NCBI RefSeq assembly: GCF_000756385.1
Contig: NZ_JNFC01000003.1
Coordinates: 39,356-103,355 of the forward strand
DNA length: 64,000 nucleotides
Source: Sphingopyxis sp. LC363
GTDB lineage: Bacteria > Pseudomonadota > Alphaproteobacteria > Sphingomonadales > Sphingomonadaceae
Direction of reading: 5' to 3'
Below are positions 45,459-53,931 of the stretch, piece by piece. The first letter of the stretch is position 1; every line of letters starts with the position of its first letter. Below the pieces are notes generated by a model. The model saw only the letters and a program-made list of their open reading frames with translations. It was not told the DNA's origin and ran no database searches. Made by a program: the position numbers and the translations under genes.

Positions 45459-46382
45459 ATGAGCTTCGACCAGATTCGCCTCGACCGCCACGAAGGCATC
45501 GCGCTGCTGACGCTGTACCGGCCCGACCGGATGAACGCCTTTACCGGCGAGATGATGCTGGAGATCATCGCCGCGCTCGACGAGTGCGACGCCGACGACG
45601 GCGTGCGCGCGGTGATCTTCACCGGGCATGGCGACAAGGCCTATTGCGCGGGCGCCGACCTCGGCGGCGGCGCCGCGACCTTCGATTATGACAAGCGCAG
45701 CGACAAGCTGGCGATGCTGCCCGAGGGCATGTCCGCGAGCCCCGTCGCCGAGGACGGCACGATAAACTGGTCGCACCCGCTGATCCGCGATGGCGGCGGG
45801 CGCGTGTCGATGCGTATCTTCGAGGCGAAAAAGCCCGTGCTCGGCGCGATCAACGGCGCCGCGGTCGGCATCGGCGCGACGATGACGCTGCCGATGGATG
45901 CGCGACTCGCGAGCGACACCGCGCGCTACGGCTTTGTCTTCGCACGGCGCGGAATCGTGCCCGAGGCGGCGTCGAGCTGGTTCCTGCCGCGCCTCGTCGG
46001 GATCGCGAACGCGGTCGACCTTTGCTATTCGGGGCGCCTGATTTCGGCCGCCGAAGCGAAGGAAAAAGGCCTCGTCCAGTCGGTCCACGCGCCCGGCGAC
46101 CTCATCGACGCCGCGATCGCCAAGGCGCGCGAGATGACCGTCGACAGCGCCCCGGTGTCAGTCGCGCTGACGCGCCACATGCTATGGCGGATGCTGGGTG
46201 CGCCGCACCCGATGAGCGCGCACCGCTGGGACAGCCGCGTGATCTTTTCGCGCGGCCGCAGCCCCGACGCCGCCGAGGGCGTGACGAGCTTCCTCGAAAA
46301 GCGCGCGCCCAATTTCACCGCGAGCGTCGCGAACGACTATCCCAGCTTCGACGAGTTCGAGGACGCGCCGCCGTACAGCTGA
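45459..46382 (+). CDS. Enoyl-CoA hydratase/isomerase (crotonase) family protein
   Basis: A 307-residue crotonase-fold enzyme acting on an enoyl-CoA or similar thioester. The oxyanion-hole segments AYCAGADLGGGAA and INGAAVGIGATMTLPMD are present, and GIVPEAASSWFLPRLVG carries the acidic residue where hydratases have their second catalytic Glu. It is a longer-than-usual crotonase (typical 260) with an insert near 75-105 (MLPEGMSASPVAEDGTINW), a feature of a group often annotated as crotonase/enoyl-CoA hydratase family proteins in sphingomonads. RBS GGAGAGAG lies upstream. The operator-like box suggests induction on acyl-CoA substrates. Confidence 0.9.
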   Translation: MSFDQIRLDRHEGIALLTLYRPDRMNAFTGEMMLEIIAALDECDADDGVRAVIFTGHGDKAYCAGADLGGGAATFDYDKRSDKLAMLPEGMSASPVAEDGTINWSHPLIRDGGGRVSMRIFEAKKPVLGAINGAAVGIGATMTLPMDARLASDTARYGFVFARRGIVPEAASSWFLPRLVGIANAVDLCYSGRLISAAEAKEKGLVQSVHAPGDLIDAAIAKAREMTVDSAPVSVALTRHMLWRMLGAPHPMSAHRWDSRVIFSRGRSPDAAEGVTSFLEKRAPNFTASVANDYPSFDEFEDAPPYS

Positions 46383-46396
46383 CCTATCCCCCTGCG

Positions 46397-46423
46397 TTAT
46401 CCCGGCCTTCGCCGGGATGACGC
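46397..46423. repeat. Single family-A hairpin, left of the small membrane protein gene
   Basis: TTATCCCGGCCTTCGCCGGGATGACG is one arm of the family-A element, inverted with respect to the arm at 46668-46694. Together the two enclose the small gene at 46425-46643. Confidence 0.85.
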
Positions 46424-46424
46424 T

Positions 46425-46643
46425 TCAGGTGATGGTCGCGCCGCCGCGTTTCCTGAAATACGGCCGGAAGAACATGTAGAGGCCCGAGACCATCAGCAGG
46501 AAGAGCGGCGGCAGCGGCAGATAATAGACCCACTCGGCCGGCTGCTGTCCCGCGCCAAGCATTGCGAAGATGGCAATGACGATCGCGGTGAAAAGAATCG
46601 ATACCCAGCGGTGAAACTGCCGGATCCACGGGCTCCAGTTCAT
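46425..46643 (-). CDS. Small two-helix membrane protein
   Basis: A 72-residue protein with two hydrophobic segments (about 13-31 and 40-59) and a basic C-terminus (RPYFRKR). WIRQFHRWVSILFTAIVIA resembles the first helix of PepSY-associated membrane proteins, but there is no PepSY domain. Good RBS (GGGGAGAGAG) before ATG 46643. Unknown function; it might partner the downstream or upstream genes, but repeats separate it from both. Confidence 0.75.
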   Translation of the reverse strand: MNWSPWIRQFHRWVSILFTAIVIAIFAMLGAGQQPAEWVYYLPLPPLFLLMVSGLYMFFRPYFRKRGGATIT

Positions 46644-46667
46644 TACTCTCTCCCCTTGGTTTCAATC

Positions 46668-46694
46668 CGTCATCCCGGCGAAGGCCGGGATGAC
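46668..46694. repeat. Single family-A hairpin, right of the small membrane protein gene
   Basis: CGTCATCCCGGCGAAGGCCGGGATGACG is a near-perfect self-complementary arm. It faces the copy at 46397-46423. Confidence 0.88.
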
Positions 46695-46716
46695 GCAAGA
46701 AGAATGTCACGACGGC

Positions 46717-47139
46717 TCAGTCGAGCGTCGCTACGACCTTCTCGAGATTTTCGAGGTGGATCTTCCAGCCGCCCTTGGCACCGCCGAAGGCCTGCTTCTG
46801 GTCGGGACGGAAGCCGACCTGTTCCATGCGCAGCAAGGTGCCGGCGGCGGTGGGTTCGAGCGTGAAGATGACTTTGCTGTCGAGCCGGTAGGCCGGGTCG
46901 TCGTGCGCGTGATTCCAAGTGTAGGAAAGGCTCCGCCCCGGATCGACATCAAGGATCTCGCAATCTACATGCCCCCAGTCGCCGCGCAGCTGGAAACGAT
47001 GACCGAGGTCGAGGCCGAAGTCGTTCTTCATCAGCCATTCCTCGATCAGATGCCGCGTCGTCAGCGCGCGCCAGATTTTTTCGGGCGGGTGCGAAATCTC
47101 GCGCTCCACGGTCACGCACCGCACGTCGCTATCGGTCAT
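46717..47139 (-). CDS. SRPBCC (AHSA1-like) domain protein
   Basis: A 140-residue START/Bet v 1-like ligand-binding fold: REISHPPEKIWRALTTRHLIEEWLM at the N-terminus and GGWKIHLENLEKV at the C-terminus. It overlaps the ArsR-type gene by four bases (ATGA), a very common arrangement in which the regulator controls both. Ligand unknown. Confidence 0.9.
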   Translation of the reverse strand: MTDSDVRCVTVEREISHPPEKIWRALTTRHLIEEWLMKNDFGLDLGHRFQLRGDWGHVDCEILDVDPGRSLSYTWNHAHDDPAYRLDSKVIFTLEPTAAGTLLRMEQVGFRPDQKQAFGGAKGGWKIHLENLEKVVATLD

Positions 47140-47459
47140 TGATCCATCCTTTTCAGCAAATCTTCGAGATCGTCGAACCGCGCTTCCCAGAAGCGGGTCA
47201 TGCGCCCGGTCCAGTCGACCAGCGGCGCGAGCGCGCGTTGCTGCGCGCTGTAATGCGTCTGGCGGCCTTCGTGCCGATCGTGCACGAGCCCCGCCTGTTT
47301 GAGCACGCCGAGGTGTTTAGACACCGCGGGCTGCGAAATTCCGGCTTCGGCGGTGAGCGCGCCGACCGTCTGCTCGCCTTCGAGACAAAGCCGCTCGAAC
47401 AGCGCGCGGCGCGTCGGGTCGGCGAGCGCTCTGAACAGCAGGTCGGGAGACGACGTCAT
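47136..47459 (-). CDS. ArsR-family transcriptional repressor
   Basis: A 107-residue winged-helix protein: LFRALADPTRRALFERL, the recognition helix in ISQPAVSKHLGVLKQAGLV and the wing HEGRQTHYS. No metal-binding cysteines of the ArsR/SmtB type are seen, so it probably does not sense metal. It is the first gene of the pair with the SRPBCC protein. Two dyads in the upstream gap (47462-47487, 47490-47509) are likely autoregulatory sites. ATG 47459. Confidence 0.93.
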   Translation of the reverse strand: MTSSPDLLFRALADPTRRALFERLCLEGEQTVGALTAEAGISQPAVSKHLGVLKQAGLVHDRHEGRQTHYSAQQRALAPLVDWTGRMTRFWEARFDDLEDLLKRMDQ

Positions 47460-47461
47460 TT

Positions 47462-47509
47462 AATCCATAACTCCGTGGCTATGGATTTCTCATAACCATC
47501 GAGTTATGA
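47462..47509. promoter_or_regulatory. Two dyads upstream of the ArsR/SRPBCC operon
   Basis: AATCCATA...TATGGATT (47462-47487, ten-base spacer) and TCATAAC-N6-GTTATGA (47490-47509) are both perfect dyads. They lie between the ArsR start and the end of the PhoD gene. Confidence 0.75.
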
Positions 47510-47514
47510 ATGTG

Positions 47515-49143
47515 TCAAGCGTCGTATTTCCTGCGCCCGCGCGTCGCCGTCATGCTGTGCGTGCCCTTGAGCCCCGGCCTATGGCTGCGGATCGTTTCGA
47601 CGCTGTGCCAGTTCGCGGTCACCCGGTCGCGGGTCATCTGCACCGTCACATAGCCGCGATCCGCGGTGTTCGCCCATTTGAGCTGCGGCGATACGGCGCG
47701 CAGCGCCGCCACGCGCGTGGCGTCCGATATGCCGGGCGTATAGGCCTCGAACCCCGGCGAGGTGACGCTGTGGCCCGCGATCTCGATACCGGCGGGGCGG
47801 TGGTCGTGCGTCAGGTCGAACGCCCACGCGTTGTGGCTGTCGCCCGACAAGGTGACCAGATCGGCGTCGGCGCGCTGCGATGCCGCGAGCAGGCGCGCGC
47901 GCGCCGCGGGATAGCCGTCCCAGCTATCCATGTTGAGCGGCAGGCCGGCGCGCGTCGCGACCTGCGCCGTCTCGACGCGGCGCCGGACGGTATCGGGCTG
48001 GTCGGCGCCGAACCAGCCCCGCGATTCGGGCGGGGTGAACAGGCTGCCCATCACGATCTGCTGCGCGCAAATCTGCCAGCGCGTGCCGCCCTTCACCGAT
48101 TGCGCCAATCCGTCGAACAGCCATCGTTCCTGATCGGCGCCCATCAATTGGCGCGCCGGGTCGCGGTAATCGCTTTCGGCGAATTGCTTCAGCGCCGCCG
48201 CGGGATCGGCCTTGCCTTCCAGTATCTCGCCCAGCTGAAAGGGGCGGTCGCGGGCGGTGATGCGCGTTTCGGGCAGGAAGATCGTCGCGAGATCGCCGGC
48301 CTGATAATGGCGCCACCGCGTTTCGGCGACGGGCATCCATTCGCGATAGGCGCGTTCGGCGGCGGCTTCGCGGACGCGCCAGTCACCCTCGCCTTCACTG
48401 TGATTTTCGGCGCCGCCCTTCCACACATCGTTCGCGAACTCATGATCGTCCCACTGCGCGATCATCGGGAACAGCGCATGGAGGCGCTGGAGATCGGGGT
48501 CGGCGCGATAGGCGGCGTAGCGGAGCCGATAGTCGGCGAGGCTGACCATCTCGTGCGTCGGCTGGATGTCGCGGCCTGGCAGCGCATCCTTCAGCGAGGG
48601 ATATTCGCCGACCCGATATTCGTAGAGATAGTCGCCGACGTGCGCCACGAGGTCGATGTCGCTGCGCGCCGCGGCGTGGGCATAGGCGTTGAACCAACCG
48701 AACGGCAGGTTCGAGCAGGAGAAGAGCGCGATGGTGAAGGCGCTCGTCGGTCCGGCGGGAAGCGTGCGCGTGCGGCCGGTGACCGACTTAGCCCCGTCGG
48801 GCGCGACGAAGCGGTAGAAATACCAGCGGCCGGGTTCGAGCCCGTCGATGGCGATTTTCGCGGTGTGATCGCGCTCGCCCTTCGCGGTGACGCTGCCGCC
48901 CGCCGCGATGCGCGCGAAGTCGGCGCTTTCGGATAGCTCGACGGTCAGGAGCGCGTCATTCGCCGCGGCATAGCGCGTCCACAGCAGCACCGAATTGGCG
49001 CCGGGCTCGCCGCTCGCGACGCCGTGGGTGAAGCCCTGCGCCATCGCGGCGGCCGCGGCGCCGGGCAAGGAAAGCGCGGCAAGCCCCGCGGTGCCGAGTT
49101 TGATGAGCAGACGGCGATCGATCTCGTGCCACAATGGATGCAC
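47515..49143 (-). CDS. PhoD-like alkaline phosphatase, Tat-exported
   Basis: A 542-residue PhoD-family phosphodiesterase/phosphatase. The leader has DRRLLIKLGTAGLAAL (Tat-like), followed by an N-terminal PhoD domain (GVASGEPGANSVLLWTRY), and the metal-binding core with LVAHVGDYLYEY, AQWDDHEFANDVWKGG and TLSGDSHNAWAFDL. These carry the Asp/His/Asn ligands for calcium and iron. The start is GTG 49143 with GGGAGG eight bases upstream; an ATG at 49148 is out of frame. It probably scavenges phosphate in the periplasm. Confidence 0.94.
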   Translation of the reverse strand: MHPLWHEIDRRLLIKLGTAGLAALSLPGAAAAAMAQGFTHGVASGEPGANSVLLWTRYAAANDALLTVELSESADFARIAAGGSVTAKGERDHTAKIAIDGLEPGRWYFYRFVAPDGAKSVTGRTRTLPAGPTSAFTIALFSCSNLPFGWFNAYAHAAARSDIDLVAHVGDYLYEYRVGEYPSLKDALPGRDIQPTHEMVSLADYRLRYAAYRADPDLQRLHALFPMIAQWDDHEFANDVWKGGAENHSEGEGDWRVREAAAERAYREWMPVAETRWRHYQAGDLATIFLPETRITARDRPFQLGEILEGKADPAAALKQFAESDYRDPARQLMGADQERWLFDGLAQSVKGGTRWQICAQQIVMGSLFTPPESRGWFGADQPDTVRRRVETAQVATRAGLPLNMDSWDGYPAARARLLAASQRADADLVTLSGDSHNAWAFDLTHDHRPAGIEIAGHSVTSPGFEAYTPGISDATRVAALRAVSPQLKWANTADRGYVTVQMTRDRVTANWHSVETIRSHRPGLKGTHSMTATRGRRKYDA

Positions 49144-49198
49144 TGCATATCCTCCCGCATCGCCGGGTTTGTGGCCGGTCTTTGTTACAGCTTCACCT

Positions 49199-50350
49199 CT
49201 ATCCGCTGATCCCGAGCGCCAGCAGTAGCAGCATGAACCAGATCACTGCGAACAGGCTGAAAAAGAGCAACAGATTCGCGCGCACAAATGCGCCGAACCG
49301 CGACGAGCGATAGGCGCCGCGCAGCTGGCGATACATGTGGAATGGCACATAGAGCATCGCGAAAAAGATCGCGAGATCGCCGAAGATGGTCAGGTTCAAA
49401 AGCCGCACGACCACGAACAGCAGCAGCATGAACGAAATCGAGTAAGTGACGAAGACGAAATGGTCATAAGTGTGGAATCGGCGGCTGAACGGAAACAGCA
49501 GCCACATGAAGGGCAGCGACAGCGGGATCAGCGCCCAGGCGAATTTATAGGCGTTCGCCTGGAGTTTGTAGAGCACCAGCGCGGGGTTCGCGAAGGCCTT
49601 TTCGAGCCCATGGTCGATGAAGAGCACCCCCGTATCGACCTTGTTGCGCGAGATGAAGTCGGCGCTCGTCACCACCTGCTCGACCGGATTTTCGAGAACG
49701 GGCGGACCGGCAGCGCGGTCGGCGGCACGTTCCTTCTTGCTGCGGGTGCGCGCGACGCCGAGATAGCCGGCGCTTTTCTGGAGGATGTCGCGTTCGGTTT
49801 CGAGTTCGCTGCGCCGGGCGGCGGGCAGATCGGCCTTTGCGAGTTCGGCGTCGATCCGGTCGACCTCGACCTGCATGCTGTCCTTGATCGCCGCGGTGCG
49901 CGTTTGCTCGGCAGCCTCCTTCGCTATCACCTCGCCGAAGCCGCCGCCGCTGCCGACCATCGCGAGCACCGCATAGGTCAGGAAGACCGCGAACAGGAAC
50001 AGCGCGAGCGGCGAAATGAAGCGCGCACGCTCGCCGTGAATATAGCGCCGCGTCAGGTCCCCCGGCCGCCAGGTCAAAAGCGGCAGCGTGTTCCAGATCT
50101 TGCCCTCGAAATGGAAGATCGCGTGGACGAGGTCGTGCCCGATCGCGCCGAAGCTGCGGTGGACATCGGCGCGCTGTCCGCAATGGTGGCAATGCGAACC
50201 CGTCAGGCTGGTGCCGCAATTGAGGCAGCGCAGCGGCGCATGGCCGTGCGCTTTACCCTCGCCCCGAACGCCCCCATGCCGCGATTCGACCGCGCGCGCC
50301 GCGAGGCCCGCCGTCACCGCGCTGCCGATACCCTCGATATCCCCTGTCAT
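49199..50350 (-). CDS. DUF3667-like membrane protein with N-terminal zinc ribbon
   Basis: A 383-residue inner membrane protein. [19 protein letters not shown] zinc ribbon (about residues 42-59) precedes a segment of conserved character ([33 protein letters not shown]), a helix at about 113-133, a charged coiled-coil-like stretch (about 145-200), and four C-terminal helices. This layout matches the uncharacterised DUF3667 family. ATG 50350 chosen over an upstream one at 50386. Role unknown. Confidence 0.82.
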   Translation of the reverse strand: MTGDIEGIGSAVTAGLAARAVESRHGGVRGEGKAHGHAPLRCLNCGTSLTGSHCHHCGQRADVHRSFGAIGHDLVHAIFHFEGKIWNTLPLLTWRPGDLTRRYIHGERARFISPLALFLFAVFLTYAVLAMVGSGGGFGEVIAKEAAEQTRTAAIKDSMQVEVDRIDAELAKADLPAARRSELETERDILQKSAGYLGVARTRSKKERAADRAAGPPVLENPVEQVVTSADFISRNKVDTGVLFIDHGLEKAFANPALVLYKLQANAYKFAWALIPLSLPFMWLLFPFSRRFHTYDHFVFVTYSISFMLLLFVVVRLLNLTIFGDLAIFFAMLYVPFHMYRQLRGAYRSSRFGAFVRANLLLFFSLFAVIWFMLLLLALGISG

Positions 50351-50429
50351 GGCGCCCTGCCTAAAGATGCGCGCGGCGCCGCGCAACGGGGCTTTCGAGA
50401 GTTACGAAAAACATGGTAGTGGCCGCGCC

Positions 50430-51716
50430 ATGAACGCCGAAGCCCTCACCGTCCCGCCGCTCCCCGGCGATGCCACCGCCCTGATCGCCGACATGGGCGC
50501 GCGCGCGCGCGCTGCGGCGAAACGGCTGGCGTTGACGCCGACCGCCGACAAGGCGGCGGCGCTGCGCGCGGCGGCGGCGGCAATCCGTTCCCGCGCCGCC
50601 GACATCCTCGCGGCGAACGAAGAGGATATGGCGGCAGGACAGAAAAACGGTCTGTCGGGCGCGATGCTCGACCGGCTGCGGCTCGACGAGGCGCGGCTCG
50701 GCGCGATCGCCGATGCGATCGACGCGGTCGCAGGGCTTCCCGATCCGGTGGGCGGCGAGATCGACCGCGTCACCCGCCCCAACGGGCTGGTGCTGAGCCG
50801 CGTGCGCGTACCCTTGGGCGTCGTCGGCATCATCTATGAAAGCCGGCCCAATGTGACCGCCGACGCCGCGGCGCTCGGGCTGATGTCGGGCAATGCCGTG
50901 ATCCTGCGCGGCGGCAGCGAGGCGGTGCATTCGAACCGCGCGATCCACGCGGCCTTCGCGGTGGGGCTGGTCGAGGCCGGGCTCTCCGCCGATGCGGTGC
51001 AACTCGTCCCGACGCAGGACCGCGCCGCGGTCGGCGCGATGCTGCGCGCGCAGGGGCTGATCGACATCATCGTACCCAGAGGCGGCAAGGGCCTTGTCGC
51101 TCGCGTGCAGGACGAGGCGCGCGTGCCCGTGCTCGCGCACCTTGATGGCATCAATCACCTTTATATCGACGGCGCCGCCGATCCCGAAAAGGCGGTGGCG
51201 CTGGCGGTGAACGCCAAGATGCGCCGCACCGGCGTCTGCGGCGCGACCGAGACGATCCTGATCGACCGCGCCTATTCCGCCCCGCTCGCGATCATCGACG
51301 CGCTGATCGCCGCGGGCTGCGAAGTGCGCGGCGACAAGGGCGTCGCGGCGCTGAGCCCGCATGTGGACCCTGCCTCGGCAACCGACTGGGACACCGAATA
51401 TCTCGACTCGATCGTCTCGGTCGCGATGGTCGGCGGCATCGCGGGCGCGCTCGCGCATATCGACACGCATTCGAGCAGGCACACCGATGCAATCGTCACC
51501 GAGGATGCGGGGGTCGCCGAGCGCTTCTTGACCGGCGTCGACAGCGCGATCGTGATGCACAACGCCTCGACGCAATTCGCCGACGGCGGCGAATTCGGAT
51601 TGGGCGCCGAGATCGGCATCGCGACGGGACGGCTGCACGCGCGCGGGCCCGTCGCATTGGAAGGGCTCACCACCTATAAATGGCTGGTGCGGGGGAGCGG
51701 GCAGACGCGACCTTGA
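50430..51716 (+). CDS. proA: Gamma-glutamyl phosphate reductase
   Basis: Second step of proline synthesis, reducing gamma-glutamyl phosphate with NADPH. The 428-residue protein has the aldehyde-dehydrogenase fold: [41 protein letters not shown], and the catalytic Cys in [12 protein letters not shown], then a [13 protein letters not shown] segment. ATG 50430 has little ribosome-binding sequence. It begins a long co-directional housekeeping run. Its stop is one base before a palindrome that controls the toxin-antitoxin pair. Confidence 0.96.
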   Translation: MNAEALTVPPLPGDATALIADMGARARAAAKRLALTPTADKAAALRAAAAAIRSRAADILAANEEDMAAGQKNGLSGAMLDRLRLDEARLGAIADAIDAVAGLPDPVGGEIDRVTRPNGLVLSRVRVPLGVVGIIYESRPNVTADAAALGLMSGNAVILRGGSEAVHSNRAIHAAFAVGLVEAGLSADAVQLVPTQDRAAVGAMLRAQGLIDIIVPRGGKGLVARVQDEARVPVLAHLDGINHLYIDGAADPEKAVALAVNAKMRRTGVCGATETILIDRAYSAPLAIIDALIAAGCEVRGDKGVAALSPHVDPASATDWDTEYLDSIVSVAMVGGIAGALAHIDTHSSRHTDAIVTEDAGVAERFLTGVDSAIVMHNASTQFADGGEFGLGAEIGIATGRLHARGPVALEGLTTYKWLVRGSGQTRP

Positions 51717-51736
51717 ATCATTTGTATACAAATGAT
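51717..51736. promoter_or_regulatory. Perfect 20-base palindrome, toxin-antitoxin operator
   Basis: ATCATTTGTATACAAATGAT is a perfect palindrome directly after proA and 11 bases before the antitoxin start. Ribbon-helix-helix antitoxins usually repress their own operon from such sites. Confidence 0.85.
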
Positions 51737-51747
51737 ATAAGCCGTCT

Positions 51748-52020
51748 ATGGAGTCTACATCACCCGTTACGGCGCGCCTCGACGCTGCCACGCGCGAAAC
51801 GCTCGACCGGCTGGCCGAATATTATGACCGTTCGCGCTCATGGCTGGTCGCTCAAGCGGTTCGGGAATATGCCGAACGTGAGAGCGAAATGCTCGCCTTC
51901 ATTGAGGAAGGCGAACGGTCGGCGCGGGAGGAACCTCTGATTTCTTCGGACGAGATGCTGGACTGGATTGCCGCCAAACGAAAAGAGATACAAGCCAAGC
52001 GAAATAAAGAAGCGGCGTGA
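51748..52020 (+). CDS. Ribbon-helix-helix antitoxin
   Basis: A 90-residue protein beginning with a CopG/ParD-like ribbon-helix-helix: PVTARLDAATRETLDRLAEYYDRSRSWLVAQAVREYAE. The C-terminal half is charged and helical, as expected for the toxin-binding tail. It overlaps the toxin gene by four bases (GTGA), typical of a type II pair. Confidence 0.9.
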   Translation: MESTSPVTARLDAATRETLDRLAEYYDRSRSWLVAQAVREYAERESEMLAFIEEGERSAREEPLISSDEMLDWIAAKRKEIQAKRNKEAA

Positions 52021-52304
52021 CGCCGGTTCGCTGGTCGCGTCTTGCACGCGAAGATCTGAACAACACTGTCGATCGAAAAGTCGATGCGGATTTCGAGACG
52101 GCCCAGGCCCTGCTCGAAGAAGCCGCCAAAGCAACCATTTTCCTCGCGACCTCACCGCGGGCCGGAGCACCGCTCGGCGCGCAAGGCGGCCGCAAGTGGC
52201 GCTTGGGGAAACTGCCCTATGCCTTGCTCTATCAAGTCGATGCGAAGCGGGTTCTGATCCTGCGTGTCGCCCACCTTCGCAGCGACTGGCAAACCCTCCT
52301 GTGA
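52017..52304 (+). CDS. ParE/RelE-family toxin
   Basis: A 95-residue protein of the RelE/ParE fold: VRWSRLAREDLNNT at the start, ARAGAPLGAQGGRKWRLGKLPYALLYQVDAKRVLILRVAHLRSDW at the end. The RVAHLRSDW terminus is like ParE-type toxins (gyrase inhibitors), but the target cannot be told. The start is GTG 52017 within the antitoxin stop, and its own TGA overlaps the GTG of nadD (GTGA at 52301), coupling it to an essential gene. Confidence 0.88.
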   Translation: MTPVRWSRLAREDLNNTVDRKVDADFETAQALLEEAAKATIFLATSPRAGAPLGAQGGRKWRLGKLPYALLYQVDAKRVLILRVAHLRSDWQTLL

Positions 52305-52954
52305 GCCCCACCGGCCTCCTCGGCGGCAGCTTCAACCCCGCGCACGGCGGGCATCGCGCGATCAGCCTGAACGCCATCGACGCGCTGGGGCTCGATGAGC
52401 TGTGGTGGCTGGTGTCGCCCGGCAATCCTTTGAAGCCCAAGGCGGGCATGGCCCCGCTCCCCGCGCGGCTCGGTTCGGCGCAGCGCATGGCGCGGCGCGC
52501 ACCGATCCGCGCGACCGCGATCGAGGCCGAACTCGGCACGCGCTATACGGTCGATACGCTCAAAAGGCTCGTCCGGCGTTACCCGAACCGCCGGTTCATC
52601 TGGATCATGGGCGCCGACAATCTGGTCCAGCTGCCCCAATGGCGCGACTGGCGGGAGATCGCGCGATTGATGCCGATTGCGGTTGTTGCGCGTCCGGGCT
52701 ATAACGACCGCGCCCATGCAAGACGTGCGATGGGATGGCTGCGGCGCTTTGTCCGGCCCGCAGACCAGAAAAGCCATTGGACAGACTGGAGACCGCCCGC
52801 CCTCGTGTTCTTGCGATTTTCGCCCGATGTGCGATCCGCGACTGCGATACGGCAGGCCAACCCCCGCTGGTTCGAACGCCATGAAGGCCGCGCGCTGCGC
52901 GACCCCGTGACGCGTTCGTGGCTGGTGGAACCGACCGAGAAAGGACGCATTTGA
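52301..52954 (+). CDS. nadD: Nicotinate-nucleotide adenylyltransferase
   Basis: Makes deamido-NAD from nicotinate mononucleotide and ATP, an essential NAD step. The 217-residue protein has GGSFNPAHGGH (the nucleotidyltransferase HxGH motif), IMGADNLVQLPQW and RSATAIRQ (equivalent of the ISSTxIR motif). It starts with GTG at 52301, four bases inside the toxin gene. The stop overlaps the TTG start of rsfS (TTGA). Confidence 0.95.
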   Translation: MSPTGLLGGSFNPAHGGHRAISLNAIDALGLDELWWLVSPGNPLKPKAGMAPLPARLGSAQRMARRAPIRATAIEAELGTRYTVDTLKRLVRRYPNRRFIWIMGADNLVQLPQWRDWREIARLMPIAVVARPGYNDRAHARRAMGWLRRFVRPADQKSHWTDWRPPALVFLRFSPDVRSATAIRQANPRWFERHEGRALRDPVTRSWLVEPTEKGRI

Positions 52955-53361
52955 TCTCCGCCGACAAGGGTGACGCGCCCGGCGCCGCACCCGCCCCGAC
53001 GTCTTCGGACGACAGCGTGGACTCGCTCCACGCGCTGATCCTCCACCAGCTGGACGAGGATCAGGCCCAGGAAACCATCTCCATCCCGCTTGCCGGCAAG
53101 AGCAGCATCGCCGACCATATGGTGATCGCGAGCGGCCGTTCGACGCGCCATGTCTCGGCGATCGCCGAGAAGCTGGCGCAGCGGATCAAGCAGGAAGCGG
53201 GCCGCAGCGTTCGCGTCGAAGGCCTGCCCAACGCCGATTGGGTGCTGATCGACGCGGGCGACGTCATCGTCCACCTGTTCCGCCCCGAGGTGCGCAGCTT
53301 CTACAACCTCGAGCGCATGTGGTCGTTCGGCGACGCGCCGCCGGTCGCGGCAGCGAATTGA
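52951..53361 (+). CDS. rsfS: Ribosomal silencing factor RsfS
   Basis: A 136-residue Iojap-family protein that binds ribosomal protein L14 and blocks subunit joining. The core LADHMVIASG-type strand (IADHMVIASGRSTRHVSAIAEKL), GLPNADWVLIDAGDVIVHLFRPEVRSFYNLERMW is diagnostic. The likely start is TTG 52951 behind AAAGGA, overlapping the nadD stop; the residues before the core are a charged Ala/Pro tail. nadD and rsfS are a common pair. Confidence 0.93.
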   Translation: MISADKGDAPGAAPAPTSSDDSVDSLHALILHQLDEDQAQETISIPLAGKSSIADHMVIASGRSTRHVSAIAEKLAQRIKQEAGRSVRVEGLPNADWVLIDAGDVIVHLFRPEVRSFYNLERMWSFGDAPPVAAAN

Positions 53362-53376
53362 CGGCGCTATTCTGTT

Positions 53377-53392
53377 CGGACTAACGTCCGAA
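53377..53392. repeat. Small hairpin TCGGAC-TAAC-GTCCGA
   Basis: A perfect 6-base stem immediately after rsfS, just before the long inverted repeat. Confidence 0.75.
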
Positions 53393-53395
53393 CCC

Positions 53396-53482
53396 AAGCG
53401 GTACCAGCCCGCTCCCCCACCCGGCCACCCACAGGGTAAACTGGTTTGGGAGGCCGGGTGGGGGAGCGGGCTGGTACCGCTT
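53396..53482. repeat. Perfect 31-base inverted repeat between rsfS and rlmH
   Basis: Arms 53396-53426 and 53452-53482 are exact reverse complements, separated by 25 bases. The transcript would fold into a very stable hairpin within the rsfS-rlmH run, with no T-run after it. No matching copy was noticed elsewhere in the window and no transposase is nearby. Confidence 0.95.
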
Positions 53483-53502
53483 CCGCCAGGAACGAATATT
53501 CC

Positions 53503-53931
53503 ATGTTGCTGCACATCATCGCGCGCGGGCGCATCGGGCGCGGGCCCGAGGCCGAGCTGGTCGACCGCTATATGAAGCGCGTGACCTGGGCGCAGAAGAT
53601 TTCGGAACTTCCCGACACCGGCGGGCGGATGCCCGCCGCGGCCGACAACAGCCGCACCATCCTGCTCGACGAGGGCGGCGAGCAGATGTCGTCGCTCGAA
53701 TTCGCAAGGCTCCTCGAAAAGTGGCGCGACGGCGGGGTGCGCGAAGCGCGTTTCTGCCTCGGCGCCGCCGACGGCTTCACCGCGCAAGAGCGCGAGGGTG
53801 CCGACAAGGTCATCGCCTTCGGCCGCGCGACCTGGCCGCATTTGATGGCGCGCGCGATGCTCGCCGAGCAATTGTGGCGCGCGACGAGCATCGTCGCGGG
53901 CCACCCCTATCATCGCGAAGGCCGGCAATGA
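53503..53931 (+). CDS. rlmH: 23S rRNA (pseudouridine1915-N3)-methyltransferase
   Basis: A 142-residue SPOUT methyltransferase of the large subunit: LHIIARGRIGRGPE start, then LDEGGEQMSSLEFA, FCLGAADGF and the knot region WPHLMARAMLAEQLWRATSIVAGHPYHR, which is the highly conserved end. ATG 53503. It overlaps the next gene (ATGA). Confidence 0.96.
   Translation: MLLHIIARGRIGRGPEAELVDRYMKRVTWAQKISELPDTGGRMPAAADNSRTILLDEGGEQMSSLEFARLLEKWRDGGVREARFCLGAADGFTAQEREGADKVIAFGRATWPHLMARAMLAEQLWRATSIVAGHPYHREGRQ

Noticed and set aside
53396..53482. Insertion sequence or miniature transposon
   Set aside because: Perfect inverted arms but only 25 bases between them, no evident target duplication and no transposase; better treated as a hairpin.
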